A stretch of 64,000 nt of DNA, taken from Bacteroidales bacterium Bact_08. Lineage in GTDB: Bacteria > Bacteroidota > Bacteroidia > Bacteroidales > UBA932. Of this stretch, positions 28,558 to 37,952 are shown one piece after another. How positions within the stretch are numbered: the first letter of the stretch is position 1; each line of letters starts with the position of its first letter. The notes beneath the pieces are model-generated. The model had not been told where the DNA came from, made no database searches, and saw only the letters and a list, made by a program, of their open reading frames with translations. Where the stretch lies: contig LUYZ01000002.1 of the NCBI GenBank assembly GCA_001603425.1, positions 1 to 64,000 on the forward strand, written 5' to 3'. The translations under genes were made by a program, and so were the position numbers.

Positions 28558-30351
28558 ATGGCACAATATAAAATGCATTTATTAGTTTGTGGTGGTACAG
28601 GATGTCGTGCTTCACAAAGTGATGTTATTGTCAAAAATTTAGAGAGTTCAATTAAAGAGCTTGGTCTTTCAGAAGAGGCTCAAGTGGTGACAACTGGTTG
28701 TTTTGGCTTTTGTGAAAAAGGTCCAATTGTTAAGGTCATTCCTGATAATACTTTTTACACTCAAGTTAAGCCAGAGGATTGCGAAGAGATTGTGAGAGAG
28801 CATGTTCTAAAGGGCAGAAGAGTTTATAGATTATTATATGAAGATCCTGAAACTCAAAAGCATATCGAGGACTCAAAGCACATGGGTTTTTATCAAAAAC
28901 AGCTTAGAATTGCTTTGAGAAATTGTGGATTTATTGATCCTGAAAATATTGATGAGTATATTGCTAGAGATGGATATGCTGCAATAGGTAATATTCTAGC
29001 TGAGATGTCTCCAGAGCAGGCGATAGATATAATGAAAAAATCTGGACTTAGAGGTAGAGGTGGTGGAGGATTCCCTACTGGTATCAAATGGGAGATTGCA
29101 AGTAAGAATAAAGCTGATCAAAAATATGTTGTTTGTAATGCCGATGAGGGTGACCCTGGTGCATTTATGGATAGGTCTATTTTGGAGGGAGATCCTCACT
29201 CTGTTTTAGAGGCTATGGCAATATGTGGCTATTGTATTGGAGCTAGTAAAGGTCTGATTTATATTAGAGCTGAATATCCATTAGCTATTAAAAGATTACA
29301 AGTTGCAATATCTCAAGCTAGAGAGTATGGTCTATTAGGTGATAATATTCTTGGTACTCCATTTAGTTTTGATGTTGAACTTAAATATGGAGCAGGGGCT
29401 TTTGTTTGTGGAGAGGAGACAGCTTTGATTCATTCAATGGAGGGGCATAGAGGTGAGCCTACTGTTAAACCACCATTCCCAGCCGAGAAGGGTTACTTAG
29501 GTAAACCAACAAATGTGAATAATGTAGAGACTCTTGCTAATATTCCGGTTATATATTTAAAAGGTGCTGAGTGGTTTGCTTCTATCGGCACAGAAAAATC
29601 AAAAGGTACTAAGGTTTTTGCCCTAGCTGGTAAAATTAATAATGTTGGTCTAATTGAGGTTCCAATGGGTATTACTTTAAGAGAGGTAATATATGAAATT
29701 GGTGGTGGTATTAAGGGAGGTAAAAAGTTTAAGGCTGTTCAGACAGGTGGACCTTCTGGAGGATGTCTTACAGAGAAGCACTTAGATACTCCTATTGATT
29801 TTGACAATCTGCTTGCAGCGGGTTCTATGATGGGTTCTGGTGGAATGATTGTTATGGACGAAGATGACTGTATGGTATCTGTTGCTAAATTCTATTTAGA
29901 ATTTACCGTAGAGGAGTCTTGTGGTAAATGTGCACCTTGTAGAGTTGGTAATAAGAGATTACATGAGATATTAGAGAAGATTTGTGCTGGAAAAGGTACA
30001 GAGGATGATCTTGAATATCTTAAAAACTTGAGTTATGTAATTAAAGATACTTCATTATGTGGTTTGGGACAGACCTCTCCAAATCCGGTTTTGAGTACTT
30101 TAGAGCATTTCTATGATGAGTATCTTGCACACGTTAGAGAGCGTATTTGTATTGCTGGTAGGTGTAAAGCTTTAAAATTGTACACCATATTGCCTGATAA
30201 ATGTACTGGATGTACCGCTTGTACAAGAGCTTGTCCAGTTGGTGCTATTACAGGGGAAAAACGTCAGCCACATGTAATTGATGTTGATAAATGTATCAGG
30301 TGTGGCGCTTGCTACGATAAATGTAAATTTACCGCTATTCACGTTCAATAA
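28558..30351 (+). CDS. hydB: NuoF-like flavin subunit of bifurcating [FeFe] hydrogenase (HydB)
   Basis: GLRGRGGGGFPTGIKWE, CNADEGDPGAFMDRS, GAGAFVCGEETALI, ESCGKCAPCRVG, plus C-terminal 2x4Fe-4S. Confidence 0.93.
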   Translation: MAQYKMHLLVCGGTGCRASQSDVIVKNLESSIKELGLSEEAQVVTTGCFGFCEKGPIVKVIPDNTFYTQVKPEDCEEIVREHVLKGRRVYRLLYEDPETQKHIEDSKHMGFYQKQLRIALRNCGFIDPENIDEYIARDGYAAIGNILAEMSPEQAIDIMKKSGLRGRGGGGFPTGIKWEIASKNKADQKYVVCNADEGDPGAFMDRSILEGDPHSVLEAMAICGYCIGASKGLIYIRAEYPLAIKRLQVAISQAREYGLLGDNILGTPFSFDVELKYGAGAFVCGEETALIHSMEGHRGEPTVKPPFPAEKGYLGKPTNVNNVETLANIPVIYLKGAEWFASIGTEKSKGTKVFALAGKINNVGLIEVPMGITLREVIYEIGGGIKGGKKFKAVQTGGPSGGCLTEKHLDTPIDFDNLLAAGSMMGSGGMIVMDEDDCMVSVAKFYLEFTVEESCGKCAPCRVGNKRLHEILEKICAGKGTEDDLEYLKNLSYVIKDTSLCGLGQTSPNPVLSTLEHFYDEYLAHVRERICIAGRCKALKLYTILPDKCTGCTACTRACPVGAITGEKRQPHVIDVDKCIRCGACYDKCKFTAIHVQ

Positions 30352-30359
30352 TCATTTCA

Positions 30360-32123
30360 ATGGAAAAAATAAAATTAACAATAGATAATATAGAGGTTGA
30401 GGTTCAAAATGGGACAACAATCTATCATGCCGCTAAAAAGATCGGGATAGACATCCCTGTTCTTTGTTATATGAATCTGGAACATCTTAATATAGAAAAT
30501 CGTCCAGGTGGTTGTAGAATATGTGTTGTTGAGGTTGAGGGTCGCAGAAATTTAGCACCTTCATGTTCTACAAATTGTACAGAGGGTATGGTTGTTAAAA
30601 CTCATAGTTTAAGAGTTTTAAATGCAAGAAAAACTGTGTTGGAATTGATTTTATCTGATCATCCAACAGAGTGTCTAGTGTGTTCATCTTCTGGGAAGTG
30701 TGATTTACAGTCACTAGCTCAGAAGTTGGGTATAAGAGAGATTCATGCTGTTGAAAATGCCGAAAGGTCTACTTATAGAAAAGATTGCTCTCCTGCTCTT
30801 AATAGAGACATGGATAAGTGTGTAATGTGTCGCAGATGTGAAACTATATGTAATGATGTTCAGACTGTTGGTGCATTAAGTGCTGTTAACAGAGGATTTA
30901 TGTCTGTTGTTGCACCAGCTTTTGAGCAGGATTTAATTGATTCTCCATGTACTTTCTGTGGTCAGTGTGTTGCTGTTTGTCCAACAGGTGCTTTAACTCC
31001 TTTTGACGATACTTCTAAAGTTTTAAAGGCTCTTACAGATCCTTCAAAAACTGTCATTGTTCAGACAGCTCCTGCAGTTAGAGCTGCACTTGGAGAGGAA
31101 TTTGGTCTTACTCCTGGAACACTTGTTACTGGTAAGATGGTTGCTGCATTGAGAACTTTAGGTTTTGATAAGGTATTTGATACTGATTTTGCTGCCGATC
31201 TTACAATTATGGAGGAGGGCACGGAGTTATTAGATAGAATTACTCGTTATCTTGGAGGTGATAAAGAGGTTAAGTTGCCAATTTTAACATCTTGTTGTCC
31301 TGCTTGGGTCAATTTCTTTGAGCATAACTACCCTTGTATGTTGGATGTTCCATCTACAGCAAGATCTCCACAACAGATGTTTGGTGCTATTGCTAAAACA
31401 TATTATGCCGATATGTTGAAGATAAAGAGAGAGGATTTGGTTGTGGTATCTGTAATGCCTTGTTTGGCTAAAAAATATGAGTGCCAAAGAGATGAATTTA
31501 AGGTAGATGGGAATCCAGATGTCGATTTTTCTATCTCTACTAGAGAGCTTGCTTCACTTATTAAAATGGCAAATATTAACTTCAATAACTTACCTGATGA
31601 GGAGTTTGATTCTCCTATGGGTGAGTCTACTGGTGCTGCTGTTATATTTGGAGCTACGGGTGGTGTTATTGAAGCTGCTGTAAGAACGGCATATGAACTT
31701 CAAACAGGTCTAAAATTAAATAAAATTGATTTTGAAGAGTTGCGTGGTTTGGAGGGAATAAGAACTGCAACTATTGACTTTAATGGAACTCCAATACACA
31801 TCGGCATAGCTCACCAATTAGGAAATGCAAGAAAATTACTTGATGGTATTCGTTCTGGATTATATAATTTCCATGCAATTGAGATAATGGCTTGTCCAGG
31901 AGGATGTATAGGTGGAGCTGGTCAACCACTTCATTTTGGTAATTCAGATGTAATTAAGGCCAGATTTGATGCTATATATAGAGAAGATGCTTCTAAAACT
32001 CTTAGAAAATCTCATGAGAATCCTTATATAATTAAATTGTATAAAGAGTTTTTAGGACATCCAATGAGCGAAAAGGCACATCATCTTTTGCATACTCACT
32101 ATTTTGAAAAAAATAAAATATAG
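30360..32123 (+). CDS. hydA: [FeFe] hydrogenase catalytic subunit (HydA, group A-like)
   Basis: N-terminal 2Fe-2S and 4Fe-4S domains; H-cluster motifs TSCCPAWVNF, MPCLAKKYE, EIMACPGGCIGGAGQP. Confidence 0.95.
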   Translation: MEKIKLTIDNIEVEVQNGTTIYHAAKKIGIDIPVLCYMNLEHLNIENRPGGCRICVVEVEGRRNLAPSCSTNCTEGMVVKTHSLRVLNARKTVLELILSDHPTECLVCSSSGKCDLQSLAQKLGIREIHAVENAERSTYRKDCSPALNRDMDKCVMCRRCETICNDVQTVGALSAVNRGFMSVVAPAFEQDLIDSPCTFCGQCVAVCPTGALTPFDDTSKVLKALTDPSKTVIVQTAPAVRAALGEEFGLTPGTLVTGKMVAALRTLGFDKVFDTDFAADLTIMEEGTELLDRITRYLGGDKEVKLPILTSCCPAWVNFFEHNYPCMLDVPSTARSPQQMFGAIAKTYYADMLKIKREDLVVVSVMPCLAKKYECQRDEFKVDGNPDVDFSISTRELASLIKMANINFNNLPDEEFDSPMGESTGAAVIFGATGGVIEAAVRTAYELQTGLKLNKIDFEELRGLEGIRTATIDFNGTPIHIGIAHQLGNARKLLDGIRSGLYNFHAIEIMACPGGCIGGAGQPLHFGNSDVIKARFDAIYREDASKTLRKSHENPYIIKLYKEFLGHPMSEKAHHLLHTHYFEKNKI

Positions 32124-32129
32124 ATTGTT

Positions 32130-32609
32130 ATGAGTTCATTTAAAATACAAGATTGTCATAAACAAACCATTAAACAGATTTGCGAATCTTTTAATAATAA
32201 TCCAGGAGAGCTAATTAGTATTCTTCATAAGACCCAAGGAGAGTTTGGATATCTTCCAGAGGATATTCAAAGAGAGATTGCTAAGAATCTTAATATATCT
32301 GTAGCTAAGGTATATGGAGTTGTCACTTTTTACTCTTTCTTTACTATGACACCCAAAGGGCGTCATGCTATATCTGTTTGTATGGGTACTGCTTGTTATG
32401 TTAGGGGTGCCGAGAAGATTGTTGATGAGTTAAAGGAGCAGTTAAAGATTAAAGTAGGGGGAGTTACTGATGATGGTAAATTTTCTCTAGATTGTCTTAG
32501 ATGTGTAGGTGCTTGTGGCTTAGCTCCTGTAGTATTAATAGGAGAGAAGGTTTATGGAAGAGTTGAAGCTAATCAAATTAAGGACATTTTAGCTTCTTAT
32601 GAAGATTAG
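32130..32609 (+). CDS. hydC: NuoE-like subunit of bifurcating hydrogenase (HydC)
   Basis: KTQGEFGYLPEDIQ, GVVTFYSFFTMTPKG, CMGTACYVRGAEKI, CLRCVGACGLAPV. Confidence 0.93.
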   Translation: MSSFKIQDCHKQTIKQICESFNNNPGELISILHKTQGEFGYLPEDIQREIAKNLNISVAKVYGVVTFYSFFTMTPKGRHAISVCMGTACYVRGAEKIVDELKEQLKIKVGGVTDDGKFSLDCLRCVGACGLAPVVLIGEKVYGRVEANQIKDILASYED

Positions 32610-32638
32610 TCTCTTGTTTGCTTATGCTTTTTAAAATG

Positions 32639-32668
32639 AGACCATCTATTTTTAGATGGTCTTTTTTT
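32639..32668 (+). terminator. Intrinsic terminator after hydC
   Basis: GACCATCTA-tttt-TAGATGGTC followed by a T tract. Confidence 0.9.
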
Positions 32669-32670
32669 GT

Positions 32671-33215
32671 CTCTGATGGAGTGTATGCAAAAGCTTGGCC
32701 GAGAGTAGGTTGGGGTGTGGCTCTGACGGAGTGCGTGCAAAGGTGTTGGTTGTAAGAGGTTTGTGAATTTGAAAAGGTTTTTATGGTGAAGCTGAAAGGC
32801 AGCTTTGCTTGCAAAGCTTGCACAATCTACCATATATTGAGTTGCTGGTCAAAGGTTTGGGGTGTGACTCTGACGGAGTGCGTGCAAAGGTGTTGTATAT
32901 GAGATGGTTGTGGATTTGAAATGGTTTGGCCTTGGAGCAGGAGGCTTGCTTACGCCCCCCATCAAAGTTTTCAACTTTAATGGGGTTAGACTAGGGGCGA
33001 CAACGGTACTTTTGGGCAGTTTTGGGTTGATTATTGGTTTTGATGGGTGTTTATTTACAATTTATGTTTGTAAATACAATTGGAGGCTGACTTGTTGGGA
33101 TGTAAGATGTTGTTTATGTGTGAGTTACCTCTTCGTTAGGTTAAGGTGTTGGTTTGGAGGTGGTTAGAGGAGGCTCTGACTGAGTGCGTGCAAAGGTATT
33201 GGCTGTGAAGGTTTT
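32671..33215 (+). repeat. Four dispersed direct copies of CTCTGACGGAGTGCGTGCAAAGGTGTTGG-like repeat
   Basis: Copies start at 32671 (diverged), 32721, 32868 and 33174; the second and third stay similar for about 70 nt (…gtgAATTTGAAAaGGTTT). Confidence 0.85.
32957..32985. repeat. Strong hairpin in the non-coding interval
   Basis: CCCCATCAAAGTT-ttc-AACTTTAATGGGG: 13-bp stem with one mismatch and a 3-nt loop. Confidence 0.75.
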
Positions 33216-33268
33216 ACGAAAACAAAAAGGACGGATAAAAGAGCAAAAGAAGCAAAAAAAGGCAAGAA

Positions 33269-33390
33269 TGAGAGCCGCTGAGACAAAAGGGAATGGCAAG
33301 GAGCTGGAAACCAGCGAAAAGGCACGGGCAGCGGCAGAGTGAGAGGCTATGGAGCAGAGAGACAGAGAGAAGCAACAAGGCAAAAGGAAC
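33269..33390 (+). repeat. Separate copy of the 113-bp purine-rich repeat
   Basis: Shares gagctggaaaccagcgaaaaggcacgggCAGCGGCAGAGTGAGaggcta…gacagagagaagcaacaaggcaaaagga with the tandem array; CAGCGGCAG anchor at 33329. Confidence 0.85.
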
Positions 33391-33422
33391 AGAAAGGGAT
33401 AAAGGATCCTGCTATAACAGAC

Positions 33423-33513
33423 TAGGTAAATAACTTTGCGAAAAAACTTCCACTTGCATGTTGCATATTACAGCTTCGGTAGCTCTCTGCACTGCAACAT
33501 AAGTTTTTACCTA
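33423..33513. repeat. 91-nt element bounded by inverted repeats with a second internal stem
   Basis: Outer TAGGTAAA(t)AACTT (33423-33436)/AAGTTTTTACCTA (33501-33513); inner ATGTTGCA (33458-33465)/TGCAACAT (33493-33500). Confidence 0.75.
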
Positions 33514-33650
33514 TTCTATTGATAGTTTTTGAGGAAAAGGACGAGGACTGTTTGACGAACGACAGTGAGGAGTTCCGCAGGCCCCGAAAAAACAGAAAAG
33601 AAAATAGGTGCCGCTGAAAAAACTTCGTTGCAGCAGGAGAGATTGAAACT

Positions 33651-33995
33651 GGACAAAAGGGAGCGGCAAAGAGCTGAAAACCAAAGAGAAGACACGGGCA
33701 GCGGCAGAGTGAGAGACTAGGGAGCAGATAGACAGAGAGAAGCAGCAAGGCAAAAGGAAACAGAGACAAAAAGAAAAGGCAAAGAGCTGGAAACCAGCGA
33801 GAAGGTACGGACAGCGGCAGAGTGAGAGGCTAGGGAACAGATAGACAGAGAGAAGCAGCAAGGCAAAACGAGACAGAGACAAAAGGAAAAGGCAAAGAGC
33901 TGAAAACCACGGAGAAGACGCGGGCAGCGGCAGAGTGAGGGGCTAAGAGCCAGATAGACAGGGCAAAGCAGTAGGGCAAAAAGCAGATTGAGAGG
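33651..33995 (+). repeat. Three-copy tandem array of a 113-bp purine-rich repeat
   Basis: CAGCGGCAG anchor at 33699, 33812 and 33925 (period 113, 113); shared ggcaaagagctg(g/a)aaacc…gcggcagagtgag…gacagagagaagcagcaaggcaaaa. Confidence 0.92.
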
Positions 33996-34053
33996 CTAAG
34001 TAGCCATGTGGGGTGTCTGGTAGGTGTATAGGTCATAAAGGCAGCTGGTCAGG

Positions 34054-34114
34054 GATATCTGTAGTAAAGGCTGAGCTGCTGGATATGGATATCTTTAGTA
34101 AAGGCTGAGCTGTT
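34054..34114 (+). repeat. Two-copy direct repeat, period 34
   Basis: GATATCTGTAGTAAAGGCTGAGCTGCT (34054) and GATATCTTTAGTAAAGGCTGAGCTGTT (34088). Confidence 0.85.
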
Positions 34115-34132
34115 AAGTAGTGGCTTAGATCT

Positions 34133-34978
34133 TTAAAGTACTTTTTGCATTTGTAAAACCTGCTCTTGAGCGTAGAGTCTAGAGTAAGTTGCAAAATTTA
34201 AGGATGAATCAGGGTCTTGTTTATGCTCTTTGTATGCATAGATTAAAGATCTTGATACATTAATCAACAACCCTATATTACTATTCATTCCATATTTAGC
34301 AACCTCCTCTATGGTACCACCTTGTGCCCCAACACCTGGAACTAAAAAGAAATGGTCTGGACAGAACTCTCTAATCTCCTTAAGTTTTTGAGCTCTAGTA
34401 GCGCCAACTACAAACATAATATTGTCTTTATCACCCCATAGATTAGATTGTAAAATAACCTTTTTATATAGTGGCATTGATGGCTCATTTGAAACGGTGA
34501 GTGTCTCAAACTCATCGGCAGAGCTATTTGATGTTAGTGCTAAAATAATGCTCCATTTATCTTTGTATTGTAAAAATGGATCTATAGAGTCTCTTCCCAT
34601 ATATGGGGCAAGTGTAACAGCATCGCAGTTTAATGATTCATAAAATGCCTTAGCGTATCTTTGGGCAGTGTTGCCGATATCTCCTCGTTTTGCATCGGCT
34701 ATTACTAAAATAGAGCTATCTATCTCTTTAATATAGTCGATAGTCATTTTGAGCTGGATCCAGCCATCGACCCCTTCTGCTTCGTAAAATGCTAAATTTG
34801 GCTTATATGCAACACAAAGGTCATGTGTGTTGTCTATGATCTCTTTATTGAATTGGAATAACGGCCATTTGCTCTCTTTTATATGTGATGGCAATTGTGA
34901 CAGATCTGTATCAAGGCCGATACATAGGAACGACCCTTTTTTTCTTATATTATCTACTAAATTCTTATAATTATTCAT
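34133..34978 (-). CDS. pyrF: Orotidine-5'-phosphate decarboxylase
   Basis: FLCIGLDTDLSQLP, VIADAKRGDIGNTAQRYA, LVPGVGAQGGT. Confidence 0.95.
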   Translation of the reverse strand: MNNYKNLVDNIRKKGSFLCIGLDTDLSQLPSHIKESKWPLFQFNKEIIDNTHDLCVAYKPNLAFYEAEGVDGWIQLKMTIDYIKEIDSSILVIADAKRGDIGNTAQRYAKAFYESLNCDAVTLAPYMGRDSIDPFLQYKDKWSIILALTSNSSADEFETLTVSNEPSMPLYKKVILQSNLWGDKDNIMFVVGATRAQKLKEIREFCPDHFFLVPGVGAQGGTIEEVAKYGMNSNIGLLINVSRSLIYAYKEHKQDPDSSLNFATYSRLYAQEQVLQMQKVL

Positions 34979-35031
34979 ATAGATATCGTTATTCCAATTT
35001 ATACTCCCAACTTATGATTACTTGATATTTG

Positions 35032-36117
35032 CTAGTTGCCGCTCTCTTTTAACCTCTCAGAGTTCTCGGCAATTTGTAATTTATCAATAAGATCTTGTAT
35101 CTCTCCATCCATAAATACAGGTAAATTATACATAGTATAGTTGATCCTATGATCTGTTAGTCTAGATTGAGGGTAGTTGTAAGTTCTAATCTTTGCCGAT
35201 CTATCTCCTGTGGATACCATAGTCTTTCTTTTGGCAGAGATCTCGTTAAGATACTTTTCGTACTCCAAATTGTATAGTCTGGTCCTAAGTTCGGCAAGGG
35301 CTTTATCGTAGTTCTTTATTTGTGACTTTTCATCTTGGCACTGAACTACAATACCAGATGGAATATGTGTTAATCTGATAGCTGAATATGTTGTATTAAC
35401 AGATTGGCCACCTGGACCAGATGAGCAGAATGTGTCTTTTCTAATATCACTGATGTTTAACTCAATGTCAAACTCTTCTGCCTCTGGAAGTACTGCTACA
35501 GAAGCTGCAGATGTATGAACTCTACCTTGTGTCTCTGTCTGAGGAACTCGTTGAACTCTATGAACTCCACTCTCATATTTAAGAACTCCATATACTCCGC
35601 TTCCACTGATTTTACAAATAACCTCTTTGAATCCGCCTGATGTTCCTTCACTTTGACTAGTAATCTCTAGTTTCCATCCCTTCTTCTCTGCAAATTTTGA
35701 ATATAGCCTTAGTAGATCACCAGCAAAAATAGAGGCTTCATCTCCACCAGCTCCAGCACGTATCTCTAATATTGCATTTTTAGAATCTTGTGGGTCAGCA
35801 GGTATTAAGAGAAGTTTGATCTGCTCTTCCATAATAGGAATCTGCTCTTCAATTTGAGCAACCTCCTCTTTGGCCATCTCTCTCATCTCTTCATCTTTCT
35901 CTGTCATAAGAATCTCTTTTGCAGAGTTAAGATTACCGATTAAATTTCTAAACTTTTCTCCAGCCTCAACAATAGGCTCTAATTCTTTATACTCTTTGTT
36001 GAGTTGAATATATTTTTTCATATCTGCCATCACGGCAGGGTCTGATATCTGTTGTGAGAGACCTTCAAACTTCTCTTTAATTCCTGATAATTTGGATAAT
36101 AAATTATTTTCGCTCAT
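35032..36117 (-). CDS. prfA: Peptide chain release factor 1
   Basis: [46 protein letters not shown]. Confidence 0.96.
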   Translation of the reverse strand: MSENNLLSKLSGIKEKFEGLSQQISDPAVMADMKKYIQLNKEYKELEPIVEAGEKFRNLIGNLNSAKEILMTEKDEEMREMAKEEVAQIEEQIPIMEEQIKLLLIPADPQDSKNAILEIRAGAGGDEASIFAGDLLRLYSKFAEKKGWKLEITSQSEGTSGGFKEVICKISGSGVYGVLKYESGVHRVQRVPQTETQGRVHTSAASVAVLPEAEEFDIELNISDIRKDTFCSSGPGGQSVNTTYSAIRLTHIPSGIVVQCQDEKSQIKNYDKALAELRTRLYNLEYEKYLNEISAKRKTMVSTGDRSAKIRTYNYPQSRLTDHRINYTMYNLPVFMDGEIQDLIDKLQIAENSERLKESGN

Positions 36118-36172
36118 ATATATCTTTTATTCTGTGCAAAAGTAATCAAAAAAGAGATAATGAGCTCAATTC

Positions 36173-37828
36173 TTATGCCATAAAATATTCAATATCCTCT
36201 TTCACACTCTTTATTCCAGCTATGCCAAAATTGTTTACAAGAACATTTGCAACATTTGGAGACAAAAAGGCTGGTAAAGTAGGGCCCAAGTGAATATTTT
36301 TAACGCCTAGACTTAGAAGAGCAAGTAGAACTATAACTGCTTTTTGCTCATACCATGCAATGTTATATGCTATTGGCAATTCGTTAATGTCGTTCAATTC
36401 AAATATCTCCTTTAGTTTAAGAGCAATCACTGCTAATGAATAGGAGTCGTTACACTGTCCAGCATCCAATACTCTTGGTATTCCGCCGATGTCACCTAGA
36501 GGTAGTTTGTTATATCTATATTTAGCACAGCCAGCTGTTAAAATAACAGTCTCTTTAGGCAGTGCATTTGCAAACTCAGTATAGTACTCTCTTCCCTTCA
36601 TTCTTCCGTCGCAACCTGCCATCACAAAGAATTTTTTTATAGCTCCACTTTTTACTGCATCTATAATCTTATCGGCTAGAGCAAAAACTTGTGCATGAGC
36701 AAATCCACCAATAATTTCTCCAGTCTCTATCTCTGTTGGTGGCTGACACCTTTTGGCATGTTCTATTATTTGAGAAAAGTCTTTTGTTTTGCCATCTTCT
36801 CTCTCTTTAATATGAATAAATCCAGGGTATCCAGAAGAACCAGTTGTATATACTCTATCTGTATATGTAGAAGTAGATTTTGGAGGCACAATACAGTTTG
36901 TAGTAAAAAGAATTGGACCATTAAATGTTTCAAATTCTATGTTTTGTCTCCACCATGAGCTACCATAATTTCCTACAAAATGCTTATACTTTTTAAAAGC
37001 AGGGTAGTAGTTGGCAGGAAGCATCTCTGAGTGTGTATATACATCAACGCCAGTGCCCTCAGTCTGTTTTAGTAACTCTTCCATATCTTTTAGGTCATGT
37101 CCAGATATTAGAATTGCTGGGTTATTCTTAACGCCGATATTTACTTTTGTTATCTCTGGATTGCCATAAGAAGAGGTGTTGGCTTTATCTAAAAGAGCCA
37201 TAACCTTTACTCCATTAGAGCCAGTTTCCAAAACAAGGGATGTTAAATAGTTTGCATCAAGAGAGTCATCTGTTGTATCCACAAGTGCCCTGTGCATAAA
37301 CTCATAAATGGAGTTGTCGTGATGACCTAGATTGTGTGCATGTTCAGCATATGCAGCCATACCTTTTAATCCATAAATTGTAAGTTCTCTTAATGATCTG
37401 ATGTCTTCATTTTCTGTGGATAATACCCCAACTTCTTTAGACTTCTCTTCCATTTTTTCTAGATCATTTTCTCTGTAATGGATAGATTCATATGATAGTT
37501 GTTCTACATCTCCACCATTATTCGCATACTCCTTGATTAATGAATCTATGAGAGAGTATGAATCTTTAATTTTTTTGACAAATCTATCTTTGTCAAAATT
37601 TGCATTAGTTATTGTCATAAAAAGAGAGTCAACAACAAACTTATCTGCTAGATCTGTTTTAACGCTCATTTTATTTAATCTATAGGCTATATGAGAGATA
37701 CCTTTACACATATATATCAATAGATCTTGAAGATTTGCCACCTCTGGAGTTTTACCGCAAACTCCTGCAATAGTACAGCCTATGTTTTTGGCTGACTCTT
37801 GACACTGAAAACAAAACATTTTGTTCAT
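36173..37828 (-). CDS. hcp: Hydroxylamine reductase (hybrid cluster protein)
   Basis: [45 protein letters not shown]. Confidence 0.95.
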   Translation of the reverse strand: MNKMFCFQCQESAKNIGCTIAGVCGKTPEVANLQDLLIYMCKGISHIAYRLNKMSVKTDLADKFVVDSLFMTITNANFDKDRFVKKIKDSYSLIDSLIKEYANNGGDVEQLSYESIHYRENDLEKMEEKSKEVGVLSTENEDIRSLRELTIYGLKGMAAYAEHAHNLGHHDNSIYEFMHRALVDTTDDSLDANYLTSLVLETGSNGVKVMALLDKANTSSYGNPEITKVNIGVKNNPAILISGHDLKDMEELLKQTEGTGVDVYTHSEMLPANYYPAFKKYKHFVGNYGSSWWRQNIEFETFNGPILFTTNCIVPPKSTSTYTDRVYTTGSSGYPGFIHIKEREDGKTKDFSQIIEHAKRCQPPTEIETGEIIGGFAHAQVFALADKIIDAVKSGAIKKFFVMAGCDGRMKGREYYTEFANALPKETVILTAGCAKYRYNKLPLGDIGGIPRVLDAGQCNDSYSLAVIALKLKEIFELNDINELPIAYNIAWYEQKAVIVLLALLSLGVKNIHLGPTLPAFLSPNVANVLVNNFGIAGIKSVKEDIEYFMA

Positions 37829-37890
37829 AATAAAAAATTTAATGTGAATATTATTGTTAATTCAAAAGTATTCGTTATTGACTTTAAAAA

Positions 37891-37908
37891 GTGTAATATT
37901 TGTTACAC
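37891..37908. promoter_or_regulatory. Palindromic Crp/Fnr-family operator between hcp and its divergent regulator
   Basis: GTGTAA-TATTTG-TTACAC, an exact 6+6 inverted repeat in the hcp/regulator intergenic region. Confidence 0.8.
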
Positions 37909-37952
37909 ATCTCTTTTTTTTATACTTTTATCATAAAATAATCCCTTTTTTT

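Noticed and set aside
32904-33167. Plus-strand 87-aa ORF MVVDLKWFGLGAGGLLTPP…
   Set aside because: Spans hairpins and repeat copies, and its Cys/Trp-rich composition resembles no recognizable family.
33269-33995. CRISPR array
   Set aside because: Units are 113 bp, contiguous and diverged, with no short identical repeats separated by unique spacers and no cas genes in the window.
33141-34036. Minus-strand ORFs of 68-123 aa in the repeat interval (…SVYLFPSLSLCRCP…, …HSAAARVFSLVFSSLPFPF…)
   Set aside because: They are the 113-bp repeat translated in different frames; no start context, no consistent frame, and biased composition from pyrimidine-rich DNA.
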